Positions 18,078-27,799 are shown, counted from the stretch's first letter. The stretch is 64,000 nucleotides of DNA from Mitsuaria sp. PDC51 (GCF_900113225.1 NZ_FOZE01000002.1:310001-374000), one strand, 5' to 3'. Notes: generated by a model not told the origin, from the sequence alone. Made by a program: numbers and translations.

Positions 18078-19400
18078 ATGAAGCCCGTCAAGACTTCCCT
18101 GCTGGCCGCATCCGTCGCGGCCGTCGCGCTGATGACCCCCTTCACCGCCTCGGCCCAGACCGAGATCCAGTGGTGGCACTCGATGGGCGGCGCCCTCGGC
18201 GACTGGGTCAACGACCTGGCCAAGGACTTCAACGCCAGCCAGAAGGACTACAGGATCGTCCCGACCTACAAGGGCAGCTACGACGAATCGATGGCCGGCG
18301 CCATCGCCGCCTTCCGCGCCGGCAACGCGCCGCACATCCTGCAGGTCTTCGAGGTCGGCACCGCCACGATGATGGCCAGCAAGGGCGCGATCGTGCCGGT
18401 CGGCCAGGTGATGCAGCAGGCGGGTGTCAAGTTCGACAACGCCGCCTACGTCCCCGCCGTCGCCGGTTACTACACCGCGCCCAACGGCCAGATGCTGAGC
18501 TTCCCGTTCAACAGCTCGACCACCGTCTTCCACTACAACAAGGACGCGTTCAAGGCCGCCGGCCTGGACCCCAACAAGCCGCCGAGCTCCTGGCCCGAGG
18601 TCGCCATCGCCGCGGCCAAGCTCAAGGCCGCCGGCCACAAGTGCCCGTTCACCACCAGCTGGGTGAGCTGGACGCAGCTGGAGAGCTTCTCCGCCTGGCA
18701 CAACGTCGAGTACGCGACGAAGAACAACGGCTTCGGCGGCCTGGACGCGCGGCTGGCGTTCAACTCGCCGCTGCACGTGCGTCACATCGAGAACCTGGCC
18801 AACATGGCCAAGCAGGGCCTGTTCGTCTACAAGGGCCGCGGCAACACGGCCGACGCGACCTTCTATTCGGGCGAGTGCGCGATGATGACCGGCTCCTCGG
18901 GCCTCTACGCCAACATCAAGAAGAACGCCAAGTTCGCCTCCGGCATCGCGCCGCTGCCCTACTACCCCGACGTGCCGGGAGCGCCGCAGAACACGGTGAT
19001 CGGCGGCGCCAGCCTGTGGGTGATGGCAGGCAAGAAGCCGGCCGAGTACAAGGGCGTGGCCGCGTTCTTCCAGTACCTCTCCAAGGCCGAGGTCGCGTCC
19101 GAGAGCCACAAGCGCACCGGCTACCTGCCGGTGACCAAGGCGGCCTACGAGCTGACCGAGCAGAGCGGCTTCTACAAGCAGAACCCGGGCACCGACGTGG
19201 CCGTGCAGCAGATGATCCGCAAGACGACCGACAAGTCGCGCGGCGTGCGGCTGGGCAACTTCGCGCAGATCCGCACCATCATCGACGAAGAGATGGAGCA
19301 GGTCTGGGCCGGCAGGAAGCAGCCCAAGGAAGGCCTGGACGCCGCCGTCAAGCGCGGCAACGAACTGCTGGAGCGCTTCCAGAAGTCGGCCAAGCTCTGA
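18078..19400 (+). CDS. ugpB: sn-glycerol-3-phosphate-binding protein
   Basis: A 440-residue periplasmic solute-binding protein of ABC family 1. A signal peptide (residues 1-25, ending ASAQ) precedes TEIQWWHSMGGALGDWVNDLA, a UgpB-type N-terminus. Other family elements are IVPTYKGSYDESMAGAIAAF and FNSSTTVFHYNKDAFKAAGL. It hands glycerol-3-phosphate or glycerophosphodiesters to UgpAE. The order B-A-E-C-Q downstream matches the E. coli operon and supports the name. The next gene starts 27 nt after the stop. Confidence 0.95.
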   Translation: MKPVKTSLLAASVAAVALMTPFTASAQTEIQWWHSMGGALGDWVNDLAKDFNASQKDYRIVPTYKGSYDESMAGAIAAFRAGNAPHILQVFEVGTATMMASKGAIVPVGQVMQQAGVKFDNAAYVPAVAGYYTAPNGQMLSFPFNSSTTVFHYNKDAFKAAGLDPNKPPSSWPEVAIAAAKLKAAGHKCPFTTSWVSWTQLESFSAWHNVEYATKNNGFGGLDARLAFNSPLHVRHIENLANMAKQGLFVYKGRGNTADATFYSGECAMMTGSSGLYANIKKNAKFASGIAPLPYYPDVPGAPQNTVIGGASLWVMAGKKPAEYKGVAAFFQYLSKAEVASESHKRTGYLPVTKAAYELTEQSGFYKQNPGTDVAVQQMIRKTTDKSRGVRLGNFAQIRTIIDEEMEQVWAGRKQPKEGLDAAVKRGNELLERFQKSAKL

Positions 19401-19427
19401 ATCCCCTGACGACCTGAAAGAGACCTG

Positions 19428-20315
19428 ATGTCCCAGCAGAAGCGCGTGGTCTTCCGATCACGCTGGCTGCCCTGGCTGCTGCTCGCGCCGCAGGCCGCGG
19501 TGATCGGCGTGTTCTTCTTCTGGCCCGCCAGCCAGGCGCTGGTGCAGAGCCTGCAGCAGCAGGACGCCTTCGGCCTGTCCACCGAATGGGTCGGCCTGGA
19601 CAACTTCCGCCAGCTGTTCAACGACGCCAGCTACCTCGCCTCGTTCAAGACGACGGCGGTGTTCTCGCTGCTGGTGGCGGTGCTGGGGCTGGCCGTCTCG
19701 CTGCTGCTGGCCACCATGGCCAACCGCGTGGTGCGCGCCGCGCCGGTCTACAAGACGCTGCTGATCTGGCCCTACGCGGTGGCGCCGGCGATCGCCGGCG
19801 TGCTGTGGCTGTTCATGTTCGCGCCGTCCATCGGCGTCGTGGCCTACGGCCTGCAGCGGATGGGCATCCAGTGGAATCACCTGCTCGACGCCGACCACGC
19901 GATGGCGCTGGTGGTGATGGCCGCGGTCTGGAAGCAGGTCTCCTACAACTTCCTGTTCTTCCTGGCGGGGCTGCAGTCGATTCCCAAGTCGCTGATCGAG
20001 GCCGCCGCGATCGACGGCGCCGGCCCGTGGCGCCGCTTCTGGACCATCACCTTCCCGCTGCTGTCGCCGACCTCGTTCTTCCTGCTGGTGATCAACGTCG
20101 TCTACGCGTTCTTCGACACCTTCGGCATCATCGACGCGGCCACCCAGGGCGGCCCCGGCAAGGACACCGCCATCCTGGTCTACAAGGTCTACTACGACGG
20201 CTTCAAGGCGCTGGACCTGGGCGGCTCGGCCGCGCAGAGCGTGGTGCTGATGGCCATCGTCATCGCGCTGACCGTCATCCAGTTCCGTTTCGTCGAAAAG
20301 AAGGTGCAGTACTGA
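19428..20315 (+). CDS. ugpA: glycerol-3-phosphate ABC transporter permease
   Basis: A 295-residue inner-membrane permease with six predicted membrane segments, the first at about 14-36. The coupling-helix EAA loop is [20 protein letters not shown]. The sequence is typical of MalF/UgpA-type permeases without the long MalF P2 loop. It forms the channel with UgpE and docks on UgpC. Its stop is followed after one base by the ugpE start, so the two are translationally coupled. Confidence 0.95.
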   Translation: MSQQKRVVFRSRWLPWLLLAPQAAVIGVFFFWPASQALVQSLQQQDAFGLSTEWVGLDNFRQLFNDASYLASFKTTAVFSLLVAVLGLAVSLLLATMANRVVRAAPVYKTLLIWPYAVAPAIAGVLWLFMFAPSIGVVAYGLQRMGIQWNHLLDADHAMALVVMAAVWKQVSYNFLFFLAGLQSIPKSLIEAAAIDGAGPWRRFWTITFPLLSPTSFFLLVINVVYAFFDTFGIIDAATQGGPGKDTAILVYKVYYDGFKALDLGGSAAQSVVLMAIVIALTVIQFRFVEKKVQY

Positions 20316-20316
20316 C

Positions 20317-21165
20317 ATGGTCGAGCGCCGCCCCGCCCTCACGCTGCTGTCCCACCTGATCCTGGTGCTCGGCGTCCTGATCGTCGCCTTCCCGCTGTAC
20401 ATCGCCTTCGTCGCCTCGACGCAGACCGCCGCGGAGATCGTCCAGTCCCCGATGTCGCTCACCCCGGGCGCGCACCTGGTGGACAACTACTCGGCCGCGC
20501 TGTTCGGCAGCAGCGGCGCCGGCTCCAAGGCGCCGGTCGGGCAGATGATGTGGATCAGCTTCGTCTCCGCGATGGTCATCGCCGTGGGCAAGATCGCGAT
20601 CTCGCTGCTGTCCGCGTTCGCGATCGTCTACTTCCGCTTCCCCGCGCGCAATTTCTTCTTCTGGGCCATCTTCGTCACGCTGATGCTGCCGGTGGAGGTG
20701 CGCATCGGGCCGACCTACCAGGTCGTCTCCGACCTGAAGATGCTCAACACCTACGCCGGCCTGACGGTGCCGCTGATCGCCTCGGCGACGGCGACCTTCC
20801 TGTTCCGGCAGTTCTTCCTGACCGTGCCCGACGAACTGGTCGAGGCCTCCCGCATCGACGGCGCCGGGCCGATGAAGTTCTTCCGCGACGTGCTGCTGCC
20901 GCTGTCGCGCACCAGCATCGCGGCGCTCTTCGTCATCCAGTTCATCTACGGCTGGAACCAGTACCTGTGGCCGCTGCTGGTGACGACGGACGAGCAGATG
21001 TACCCCGTGGTCATCGGCATCAAGCGGATGATCAGCGGCGGCGATGCCGCCAACGACTGGAACGTGATCATGGCCACCGCCATGCTGGCGATGATCCCGC
21101 CCGCGCTGGTGGTGGTGCTGATGCAGCGCTGGTTCGTCAAGGGCCTGGTCGACGCCGAGAAGTAA
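20317..21165 (+). CDS. ugpE: glycerol-3-phosphate ABC transporter permease
   Basis: A 282-residue inner-membrane permease. The first membrane segment is at about 11-31 and the EAA loop is EASRIDGAGPMKFFRDVLLP. The length is that of E. coli UgpE. It starts one base after the ugpA stop and ends 21 nt before ugpC, so the proteins should be made in similar amounts. Confidence 0.95.
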   Translation: MVERRPALTLLSHLILVLGVLIVAFPLYIAFVASTQTAAEIVQSPMSLTPGAHLVDNYSAALFGSSGAGSKAPVGQMMWISFVSAMVIAVGKIAISLLSAFAIVYFRFPARNFFFWAIFVTLMLPVEVRIGPTYQVVSDLKMLNTYAGLTVPLIASATATFLFRQFFLTVPDELVEASRIDGAGPMKFFRDVLLPLSRTSIAALFVIQFIYGWNQYLWPLLVTTDEQMYPVVIGIKRMISGGDAANDWNVIMATAMLAMIPPALVVVLMQRWFVKGLVDAEK

Positions 21166-21186
21166 AGAACACGAGAAGAGACTCCG

Positions 21187-22272
21187 ATGGCAAGCATTTC
21201 CCTGCGCAAGGTCGTCAAGCAATACGGCTCCGGCGCCAAGGCCAACCCGGTGATCCACGGCGTCAACGCCGAGATCGCGGATGGCGAGTTCGTCGTCATC
21301 GTCGGGCCGTCGGGCTGCGGCAAGTCCACGCTGCTGCGCATGGTCGCCGGGCTGGAGGAGATCAGCGGCGGCGAGATCGCCATCGGCGACCGCGTCGTCA
21401 ACGAGATCGAGCCGGCCGATCGCGACATCGCGATGGTGTTCCAGAACTACGCGCTCTACCCGCACATGAGCGTGTTCGAGAACATGGCCTACGGCCTGAA
21501 GATCCGCAAGCTGCCGCCCGAGCAGATCCGCGCCCGCGTGGACAAGGCGGCCGGCATCCTGGAGCTGTCGCACCTGCTGCAGCGCCGGCCGCGCGAGCTG
21601 TCCGGCGGCCAGCGCCAGCGCGTGGCGATGGGCCGCGCGATCGTGCGCGACCCGCAGGTCTTCCTCTTCGACGAGCCGCTGTCCAACCTCGATGCCAAGC
21701 TGCGCGTGCAGACCCGGCTGGAGATCCAGAAGCTGCACCGCGAGCTGGGCGTGACCTCGCTCTTCGTCACCCACGACCAGGTCGAGGCGATGACGCTGGC
21801 GCAGCGCATCGTCGTCATGAACGGCGGGCGCATGGAGCAGTTCGGCACGCCGGAGGAGGTCTACGGCCGTCCAGCGACGACCTTCGTGGCGAGCTTCATC
21901 GGCTCGCCGGCGATGAACCTGCTCAAGGGCCGCGTCGAGGGCCGGCGCTTCCATGTCGGCGGCACCTCGCTGCACCTGCCGCTGGCGGCGCCGCGCGAGG
22001 GCGAGCTGACCCTGGGCCTGCGTCCGGAGCATGCGCTGCCGCACGATGGCCAGGCTGTCGCCGCCGACGCCACCGCCTGGCCGCTGAAGGTGGAGATGGT
22101 CGAGATGCTGGGCGCCGAGCGCCTGGTCTACGGCCGGCTCGGCGAGGCCGCCTTCACGCTGCGCATCGATGGCACCGACACGCCGCCGCGCCCCGGCGAC
22201 GAGGTGCTGCTGCAGGCGCCCGGCGAGCGGCTGCACTGGTTCGACCCGGCGACCGGGCAGCGCGTCGACTGA
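21187..22272 (+). CDS. ugpC: glycerol-3-phosphate ABC transporter ATP-binding protein
   Basis: A 361-residue ATPase of the MalK/UgpC group. Walker A is GPSGCGKST (residues about 40-48), the signature is LSGGQRQR (from 138), and Walker B with the D-loop is [12 protein letters not shown]. After the nucleotide-binding domain (to about 235) there is a C-terminal TOBE/MalK-type regulatory domain ([24 protein letters not shown]). It drives UgpAE. GAGAAGAGAC provides the ribosome site. An 81-nt gap separates it from ugpQ. Confidence 0.96.
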   Translation: MASISLRKVVKQYGSGAKANPVIHGVNAEIADGEFVVIVGPSGCGKSTLLRMVAGLEEISGGEIAIGDRVVNEIEPADRDIAMVFQNYALYPHMSVFENMAYGLKIRKLPPEQIRARVDKAAGILELSHLLQRRPRELSGGQRQRVAMGRAIVRDPQVFLFDEPLSNLDAKLRVQTRLEIQKLHRELGVTSLFVTHDQVEAMTLAQRIVVMNGGRMEQFGTPEEVYGRPATTFVASFIGSPAMNLLKGRVEGRRFHVGGTSLHLPLAAPREGELTLGLRPEHALPHDGQAVAADATAWPLKVEMVEMLGAERLVYGRLGEAAFTLRIDGTDTPPRPGDEVLLQAPGERLHWFDPATGQRVD

Positions 22273-22353
22273 CGCGCGGCGCCATCGACGCGCCCTCCAC
22301 CGCGGCCGGCGGCCACAGACAAACGATCCGCGACAGCGATCAGGGAGAACGAC

Positions 22354-23130
22354 ATGACGGTCTCGACGCATGCCCTCGACGAACCCAGCTGGCCCTGGTC
22401 GCTGCCCTTCTGGGTGGCCCATCGGGGGGCCGGCAAGCTGGCGCCCGAGAACACGCTGGCCGCGTTCCGGGAAGGCGCGCGGCATGGTTATCGCGCCTTC
22501 GAGTGCGACGTGAAGCTGAGCGCCGACGACGTGCCCTTCCTGCTGCACGACGCGACGCTGGACCGCACGACGACCGCGCGCGGCCGCGCCGCCGACCGCA
22601 ACTGGAGCGAACTGTCGCGCTTGGACGCCGGACGCTGGCACAGCCGCGCCTTCGCCGGCGAGCCGCCCGCCAGCCTGGAGAGCATCGCAGCCTTCGTGCG
22701 CCGCAACCAGCATGCGCTGAACATCGAGATCAAGCCCACGCCCGGCGACGAGTTCCGCACCGGCGAGATCGTCGGCCGGGAGGTTCTGCGGCTGTGGGAG
22801 GAGACGGCGCCGGTGTCGGTGCTGTTCAGCAGCTTCCAGCCGGAAGCGCTGCGCGGCGCCCGCGAATCGGCGCCGCAGGTGCCGCGCGGGCTGCTGCTCG
22901 ACAAGCTCGACGGCGACGGCTGGCTGCAGCTGGCCCAGTCGCTGGGCTGCCGCGCGGTGATCACGCATTACGCGCTGATGGACCAGGCGCTGGTCACGCG
23001 GCTGCGCGAGGCCGAGATGAAGGCGCTGGTCTACACCGTCAACGATGCCGCGGCCGCGCAATGGCTGATCGCCAACGGCGTGGACGGCATCATCACCGAC
23101 GCGGTGGACCGCTTCAGCCCGACCGCCTGA
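22354..23130 (+). CDS. ugpQ: glycerophosphodiester phosphodiesterase
   Basis: A 258-residue cytoplasmic GDPD enzyme that hydrolyses glycerophosphodiesters to glycerol-3-phosphate and an alcohol. Visible catalytic and metal motifs are HRGAGKLAPENTLAAF, FECDVKLSADDVPFLLHDATLDRTT and NIEIKPTP. There is no signal peptide, so it acts on imported diesters, as E. coli UgpQ does. It is the last gene of the ugpBAECQ operon; AGGGAG precedes the ATG. Confidence 0.95.
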   Translation: MTVSTHALDEPSWPWSLPFWVAHRGAGKLAPENTLAAFREGARHGYRAFECDVKLSADDVPFLLHDATLDRTTTARGRAADRNWSELSRLDAGRWHSRAFAGEPPASLESIAAFVRRNQHALNIEIKPTPGDEFRTGEIVGREVLRLWEETAPVSVLFSSFQPEALRGARESAPQVPRGLLLDKLDGDGWLQLAQSLGCRAVITHYALMDQALVTRLREAEMKALVYTVNDAAAAQWLIANGVDGIITDAVDRFSPTA

Positions 23131-23176
23131 CGGTCCGCGAAGTCGCCACGGCGCCAGGTCGCCAGGACAGTGCCGG

Positions 23177-23791
23177 TCAGCGTGCCGGCTGGCGCAGGTC
23201 GGCGAGGTCCGTCATGCCGTAGACGCAGCTGTCGCAGGGCTGGCCCTCGACGTCGAGCGCGTCGCGCCGCAGCACGCCTTCGAGCGTGAAGCCGCAGCGC
23301 TCGGCCACCGCGCGGCTGGCCGCGTTGCGCGAGTCGGTGCGGATCTCCAGGCGGCGCGCCCGCAGTTGCTCGAAGCCCAGGCGCACCAGCGCGGCCACGA
23401 CCTCGACCACCAGCCCCCGCCCCGTGTGCGAGGGCACGATCCAGTAGCCCAGCTCGAAGCGGCGCACCTGCCAGTCCGGCGAATGCAGTCCCGCCCCGCC
23501 GATCAGGCGCCCGGGCCGCCCGTCGGCGCCGCGTTCGTGCAGGTAGTAGCCCAGGTGCTCGCGTTGCAGGAACTGCGCCTGCATGCGCCGCGCGACGCCC
23601 TCCGACTGCTCGACGGTGGGCGTCTCGTGCGCCCACGGCATCCAGGGCTTCAGATGCTCCTGGGCCTCGAGCACCGCGCGGTTCAGCGCGGGGCCGAGCC
23701 CGGCGCGCGACGACAGCAGCACGAGCCGGGCGGTGTCGATCCGCTCGGGGACCTCGACCAGGAGCGGATCGGGGGCGGTTTGAACGCGCAT
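23177..23791 (-). CDS. GNAT family N-acetyltransferase (RimJ/RimL-like)
   Basis: A 204-residue acetyltransferase with the RimJ/RimL layout: RIDTARLVLLSSRAG at the N-terminus, FELGYWIVPSHTGRGLVVEVVAAL (strand 4 and the acetyl-CoA-binding R/Q-x-x-G-x-G/A region, here SHTGRG), and RLEIRTDSRNAASRAVAERCGF. It begins 7 nt after the stop of the MFS exporter gene, with GAGG inside the exporter's end, so the pair is cotranscribed and translationally linked. The substrate is unknown; an antibiotic or metabolite handled by the exporter is possible. Confidence 0.92.
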   Translation of the reverse strand: MRVQTAPDPLLVEVPERIDTARLVLLSSRAGLGPALNRAVLEAQEHLKPWMPWAHETPTVEQSEGVARRMQAQFLQREHLGYYLHERGADGRPGRLIGGAGLHSPDWQVRRFELGYWIVPSHTGRGLVVEVVAALVRLGFEQLRARRLEIRTDSRNAASRAVAERCGFTLEGVLRRDALDVEGQPCDSCVYGMTDLADLRQPAR

Positions 23792-23798
23792 GGGGACC

Positions 23799-25193
23799 TC
23801 AGTTGCCGTTGGCGGGTTGTAGCTGCGCGGTGCCCGTGGTCGGGGCCGGCGTCACGCCGGGCATGGCCTCGGCGCCCAGCGGCGGATCCTCGCCCTCGAC
23901 CTTGGGCAGCACCTTCACCAGGCGGATCGCCTGGACCTGCCAGGCCAGCACCGCCAGCAGCAACGCACCGACGCCCGCGAAGGCCAGCGCGGCGCGCAGG
24001 CTGACATGCTCGCCGAGCCAGCCGCCGATCAGCGCGCCGGGACCGGCGGGGATCAGGATCAGCCAGCGCATGGTGCTGGTCATCCGGCCAAGCAGCGGGG
24101 CGGGCGTCACCGCCTGTCTCAGCGACAGGAAGTTGATGAAGATGAGCACCGCGCCGACGCCGAACATGAACAGCGTGAAGGCGAAGGCCGCGACGCCGAC
24201 CGCGTTGGCCGGCGCGACGCACAGCGCCGCCCAGCCGATGCCGCACATCGCGAAGCCGCCGATCAGGCTGGGGCCGGGGCCGAAGCGCGCGCTGATGCGG
24301 TGGCCCAGCGCGCTCGCCAGCACCGTGCCCGCGCCCAGCGCGATGTAGGACAGGCCCACGCTCTGCGCCGACAGTCCCAGCACCCGCGTCGCGAAGAGGA
24401 TCTGCACCACCTGCGCGGCCTGGTTGAACATCTGCCAGCCGCCCACCGCGCAGGCCAGCGCGACCAGCATGCGCTTGCCGCGCACGAACGCGACGCCGGC
24501 CTTCAGGTCGCGCCAGAAGTCGGCGCCGTCCAGGCGATGCAGCGTCTCGGTGACCTTCACCCCGCGCAGGATGAGCGCGGACGCCACCAGCAGCAGCGCA
24601 TCCACCGCCAGCGCCAGCGGCGCACCGACGAGCTTGATCAGCGCCCCCGCGACGCCGGGGCCCGCGACCTCGGCGCCGGACGAGGCCAGCGCGTTCTTCG
24701 CATGCGCCTCGACGAGGCGGTCGCGGCTCACCACCTGCGTCAGCACGATCTGCGAGGCGCTGCCCGCGATCGTGTAGACCGTGCCGAGCAGGAAACCGAC
24801 GAAGTACAGCCACGGCATGCCCAGCCAGCCCATCCAGTGGGCCACCGGCACGCTGCCCACGGCGACGGCCAGCGTGAGCTCGCCCACGATGTAGACCGGC
24901 AGCTTGCGCACCCGGTCCAGCCAGACGCCGGCCGGCAGCGAGAACAGCACGAAGGGCACCAGCTCCATCGCGGTCAGCACGCCCATCTGCGTGGGCGAGG
25001 CATGCAGCAGCACCGCCGCGGTCAGCGGCAGCGCCAGCAGCGTGATCTGCCCGCCCAGCGAGCTGATCAGGATCGACGTCCACAGACGCCGGTAGACGAG
25101 GTTGCGCAGCAGATCGCCGGCGGGCAGGCGCAGGAGATCGAGGAAGCGGTCGAGCAGACGGTCGACCCACGTGGATGCCTTGATCGGCAGCAT
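23799..25193 (-). CDS. MFS transporter (efflux type)
   Basis: A 464-residue inner-membrane protein with about 12 hydrophobic segments. The motif VWLDRVRKLPVYIV after TM2 is a clear MFS loop 2-3 signature (D-R-x-R/K). The arrangement resembles the enterobactin-exporter/MFS_3 group. The C-terminal ~40 residues are polar and Pro/Thr-rich. The ATG at 25193 is chosen as the start of the hydrophilic N-terminus before TM1; the longer frame upstream is Arg-rich noise. It is followed after 7 nt by an acetyltransferase gene, so efflux plus modification of the same compound is a fair guess. Confidence 0.9.
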   Translation of the reverse strand: MLPIKASTWVDRLLDRFLDLLRLPAGDLLRNLVYRRLWTSILISSLGGQITLLALPLTAAVLLHASPTQMGVLTAMELVPFVLFSLPAGVWLDRVRKLPVYIVGELTLAVAVGSVPVAHWMGWLGMPWLYFVGFLLGTVYTIAGSASQIVLTQVVSRDRLVEAHAKNALASSGAEVAGPGVAGALIKLVGAPLALAVDALLLVASALILRGVKVTETLHRLDGADFWRDLKAGVAFVRGKRMLVALACAVGGWQMFNQAAQVVQILFATRVLGLSAQSVGLSYIALGAGTVLASALGHRISARFGPGPSLIGGFAMCGIGWAALCVAPANAVGVAAFAFTLFMFGVGAVLIFINFLSLRQAVTPAPLLGRMTSTMRWLILIPAGPGALIGGWLGEHVSLRAALAFAGVGALLLAVLAWQVQAIRLVKVLPKVEGEDPPLGAEAMPGVTPAPTTGTAQLQPANGN

Positions 25194-25564
25194 GTTGACA
25201 CTCCGGATGCGGTCCGCGCGGGGCGTCGTGCGCCGGGCGCGGATCGGGCGAGCGGGACGCGGTGGGCGTCGCCGTCGCGAAAAGCCAGGGACCTGGGAAC
25301 CGGCCGTGGCAGGCCGGCGGGCGTCGTCCAGACGCCTACGGTCGTCGCGCCCAGCCGGATGGCCCAAGCGCGCGCACCGACGCCCGGGCGTCGTGTTTGG
25401 TGCGGTCCAGCAGCTTGGTCATGGGGTCGGCTCCGATCGGGGATCGTGGCGTGAGAGCTTCCGGGGAGGAAGAAGGCGCCGATGCTATCAGCGCCCTTGC
25501 GGCTGCCACAAGTGAGGAAAGACAGGGGAACCCGGGCGCCGGCGGCCAGCCCGGGAGTCGCCGT
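25194..25564. other. intergenic region upstream of the MFS gene, 371 bp
   Basis: It follows gamma-glutamyltransferase's stop on the left-going strand and precedes the MFS gene. Apart from the possible leader ORF, nothing is supported; I see no terminator with a T-run. Confidence 0.4.
25336..25422 (-). CDS. possible 28-codon leader ORF upstream of the MFS gene
   Basis: The ATG at 25422 has GGAG 8 nt upstream and opens 28 codons (MTKLLDRTKH ... GWARRP) ending in TAG, about 140 nt before the MFS start. No runs of one regulatory amino acid are seen, and it may be chance. It is recorded because short ORFs before exporters sometimes act as translational sensors. Confidence 0.25.
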   Translation of the reverse strand: MTKLLDRTKHDARASVRALGPSGWARRP

Positions 25565-27196
25565 TCACCAGCCCGCGGCGGCGCCGTCGCGGCGCGGGTC
25601 GCTCGCGGCGACGTAGCCCTCCACCGCCGGATCGCCCAGGCGCCAGATGAACTGCCCGGCGCCGAAGTCCTGGTAGCTGTCGTGGATGTCGCCGATCTGG
25701 TGGCCGAGCGCGCGCAGGCCGTCGATGGTCTGCGGCGCCATCGAGGGCTCGACGTTGATCGACAGGCCTTCGTTGAAGCGCCAGCGCGGCGCGTCGCAGG
25801 CGGCCTGCGGATGCTGGCGGTAGTCGAGCATCCGCACCAGCGTCTGCAGGTGGCCCTGCGGCTGCATGTTGCCGCCCATCACGCCGTAGCTCATCTGCGG
25901 CTGGCCGTCCTTCATCAGGAAGGCCGGGATGATGGTGTGGAACGGCCGCTTGCCCGGCGCGACGACGTTGGCATGTCCGGCCTCGCGGGTGAAGCCGTGG
26001 CCGCGGTTCTGCAGCGACAGCCCGTAGCCCGGCACCACGACGCCTGAGCCGAAACCCATGTAGTTGCTCTGGATGAAGCTGACCATCATGCCGCTCTCGT
26101 CCGCGGCGGTCAGGTAGATGGTGCCGCCCTTGACCGGATTGCCGGCCTGGAAGTCCTGCGCGCGCTTCATGTCGATGAGCTTGGCGCGGCTGGCCAGGTA
26201 GCCCGGATCCAGCAGCTCGGCGACCTGGACCTTCATCGTGCGCGGATCGCCGACATGGCGGTAGACATCGGCGAAGGCCAGCTTCATCGCCTCGATCTGC
26301 AGGTGCTGCGACGCGGTCGAGTCCACCGGCAAGGCGCCGATGTCGAACTGCTTCAGGATGCCCAGCGCGATCAGCGCCGCGATGCCCTGCCCGTTGGGCG
26401 GGATCTCATGCAGCGTGTGGCCGGCGTAGTCCATCGAGATGGTGTCGACCCACTGCGGCGCGTAGGCCGCGAAGTCCGCGGCGGTGATCGCCCCGCCGGT
26501 CTCGCGCGCGAAGGCGGCGGTGGCCTCGGCGACCTCGCCCCGGTAGAAGGCCTCGCCCTTGGTCGCGGCGATCAGGCGCAGCGTGCGCGCCGCGCCGGGG
26601 AAGCGGAACAGCTCGCCCACCTCGGGCGCCCGTCCGCGCGGCAGGAAGGCCTCGGCGAAGCCGGGCTGCGCGACCAGGTCCGCCACTTCGGAAGCCATGC
26701 GCCACTTGCTTTGCACGATCACCGGCACGGCATAGCCGCGCTCGGCGATCTCGATGGCCGGCGCCATCAGGTCGGAGAAGGGCAACTTGCCGTAGCGCTC
26801 ACTCAGCGCGACCCAGCCGGCCACCGCACCGGGCACGGTCACCGCATCCCAGCCGCGGCGCGGCATCGCGTTGCCGACGCCGTGCTTGCGGTCGAAGTAG
26901 TCGGGGGTCCAGGCCTGCGGCGCGATGCCGGAGGCGTTCAGTCCCTGCAGCGACCGGCCGTCCCACACGATGGCGAAGGCGTCGGACCCGAGCCCGTTGC
27001 TGCAAGGCTCGACGAGCGTCATGCAGGCGGCCGTGGCGATGGCCGCGTCGACCGCGTTGCCGCCCTGGCCCAGGATGCGCAGTCCCGCCTGCGCGGCCAG
27101 CGGGTGGGAGGTCGACACGACGTTGCGCGCGAAGACCGGGCTGCGCTGGCTCGGGTAGCCGCGGGTCCAGTCGAAGGCATGGGCGGGGGCGGTCAT
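25565..27196 (-). CDS. gamma-glutamyltransferase family protein
   Basis: A 543-residue Ntn-hydrolase. It begins VVSTSHPLAAQAGLRILGQGGNAVDAA, the standard family N-terminal region. The nucleophile is probably Thr359 in KGGTIYLTAADESG, where the proenzyme would cut itself into large and small subunits. Conserved downstream parts are GFGSGVVVPGYGLSLQNRG and YGVMGGNMQPQGH. There is no obvious signal peptide, so it is probably cytoplasmic or a GGT paralogue with another amide substrate, as in the cephalosporin-acylase-like branch. The ATG at 27196 has AGGAGAC upstream. Confidence 0.93.
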   Translation of the reverse strand: MTAPAHAFDWTRGYPSQRSPVFARNVVSTSHPLAAQAGLRILGQGGNAVDAAIATAACMTLVEPCSNGLGSDAFAIVWDGRSLQGLNASGIAPQAWTPDYFDRKHGVGNAMPRRGWDAVTVPGAVAGWVALSERYGKLPFSDLMAPAIEIAERGYAVPVIVQSKWRMASEVADLVAQPGFAEAFLPRGRAPEVGELFRFPGAARTLRLIAATKGEAFYRGEVAEATAAFARETGGAITAADFAAYAPQWVDTISMDYAGHTLHEIPPNGQGIAALIALGILKQFDIGALPVDSTASQHLQIEAMKLAFADVYRHVGDPRTMKVQVAELLDPGYLASRAKLIDMKRAQDFQAGNPVKGGTIYLTAADESGMMVSFIQSNYMGFGSGVVVPGYGLSLQNRGHGFTREAGHANVVAPGKRPFHTIIPAFLMKDGQPQMSYGVMGGNMQPQGHLQTLVRMLDYRQHPQAACDAPRWRFNEGLSINVEPSMAPQTIDGLRALGHQIGDIHDSYQDFGAGQFIWRLGDPAVEGYVAASDPRRDGAAAGW

Positions 27197-27384
27197 GGGA
27201 TGTCTCCTGTAGGGGTGCGGGGCATCTTGCCCGATGGCCGTCGCCGCCGACAGCGCGCAAGACCTGGCGCGTGAAGGACCCGTGCGGATTGCGTAACCCA
27301 TTGCAAAGCTGCGAACCCATGTCAACACACACACATGCGGCGTCGTTGTTCGCTCACCTTGTTCAACCTGCTGGAGTAAACCAG

Positions 27385-27657
27385 ATGCAAGCCTTCAAGA
27401 CCGTCAAGACCCTGGCCCTGATTCCCGCCCTGCTGATCGCCGGCGCCGCGATGGCCCAAGGCACCACCACCCCGGCCGCGCCCGCGACCCAGGCCGCTCC
27501 GGCCGCGACGACCGCCCCGGCCTCCGATGCCAAGGCCGAGCACAAGACCGCCAAGCACCACAAGGCCGCCGGCGAGAAGGCCACCGGCGAGAAGGCGACG
27601 CACAAGACCCACAAGAAGGCCGAGAAGCCCGCTGAAGGCGCTTCCGCCGCCAAGTAA
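27385..27657 (+). CDS. secreted Ala/Lys/His-rich small protein
   Basis: A 90-residue protein with a clear signal peptide (MQAFKTVKTLALIPALLIAGAAMAQ). The mature part is low-complexity: Thr/Pro/Ala first, then Lys/His/Ala repeats such as HKTAKHHKAAGEKATGEKA. Such histone H1-like or acid-shock-like small basic proteins occur in many proteobacteria; binding of metal or polyanion is a guess. GGAG lies 8 nt before the ATG. Two strong hairpins follow. Confidence 0.8.
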   Translation: MQAFKTVKTLALIPALLIAGAAMAQGTTTPAAPATQAAPAATTAPASDAKAEHKTAKHHKAAGEKATGEKATHKTHKKAEKPAEGASAAK

Positions 27658-27670
27658 GCGGTGATGGCGT

Positions 27671-27694
27671 GAGGACGTCGCTGGCGACGTCCTC
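27671..27694 (+). terminator. perfect hairpin after the basic protein gene
   Basis: GAGGACGTCGC-TG-GCGACGTCCTC is an 11-bp perfect stem just after the stop codon. There is no T-run on the plus strand directly after it. It could be an RNA-stabilising 3' end or an upstream part of the terminator at 27712. Confidence 0.65.
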
Positions 27695-27711
27695 GGCGAT
27701 TCCAAAAAAAG

Positions 27712-27745
27712 AAACCGCAGCACCGGGTGACCGGTCTGCGGTTTT
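27712..27745 (+). terminator. rho-independent terminator
   Basis: AAACCGCAG (27712-27720) pairs with CTGCGGTTT (27736-27744), and T residues continue into TTTTGCTTT. The inner ACCGG/CCGGT also pairs. It terminates the basic protein gene; an A-run on the left side also allows use from the bfd direction. Confidence 0.88.
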
Positions 27746-27799
27746 GCTTTGTCCGGCGCCTGGCCGGAAGCGGCCTGGAGGCCGCGTGCCGACGTTGGA

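Noticed and set aside
20275-23061. A 928-codon minus-strand open frame under ugpA-ugpQ
   Set aside because: It spans several genes of a complete operon and shows only low-complexity His/Asp/Arg-rich sequence.
27300-27345. ACACACACAC microsatellite-like run before the basic secreted protein gene
   Set aside because: It is only a few CA units long, outside the coding frame and without an obvious phase-variation role.
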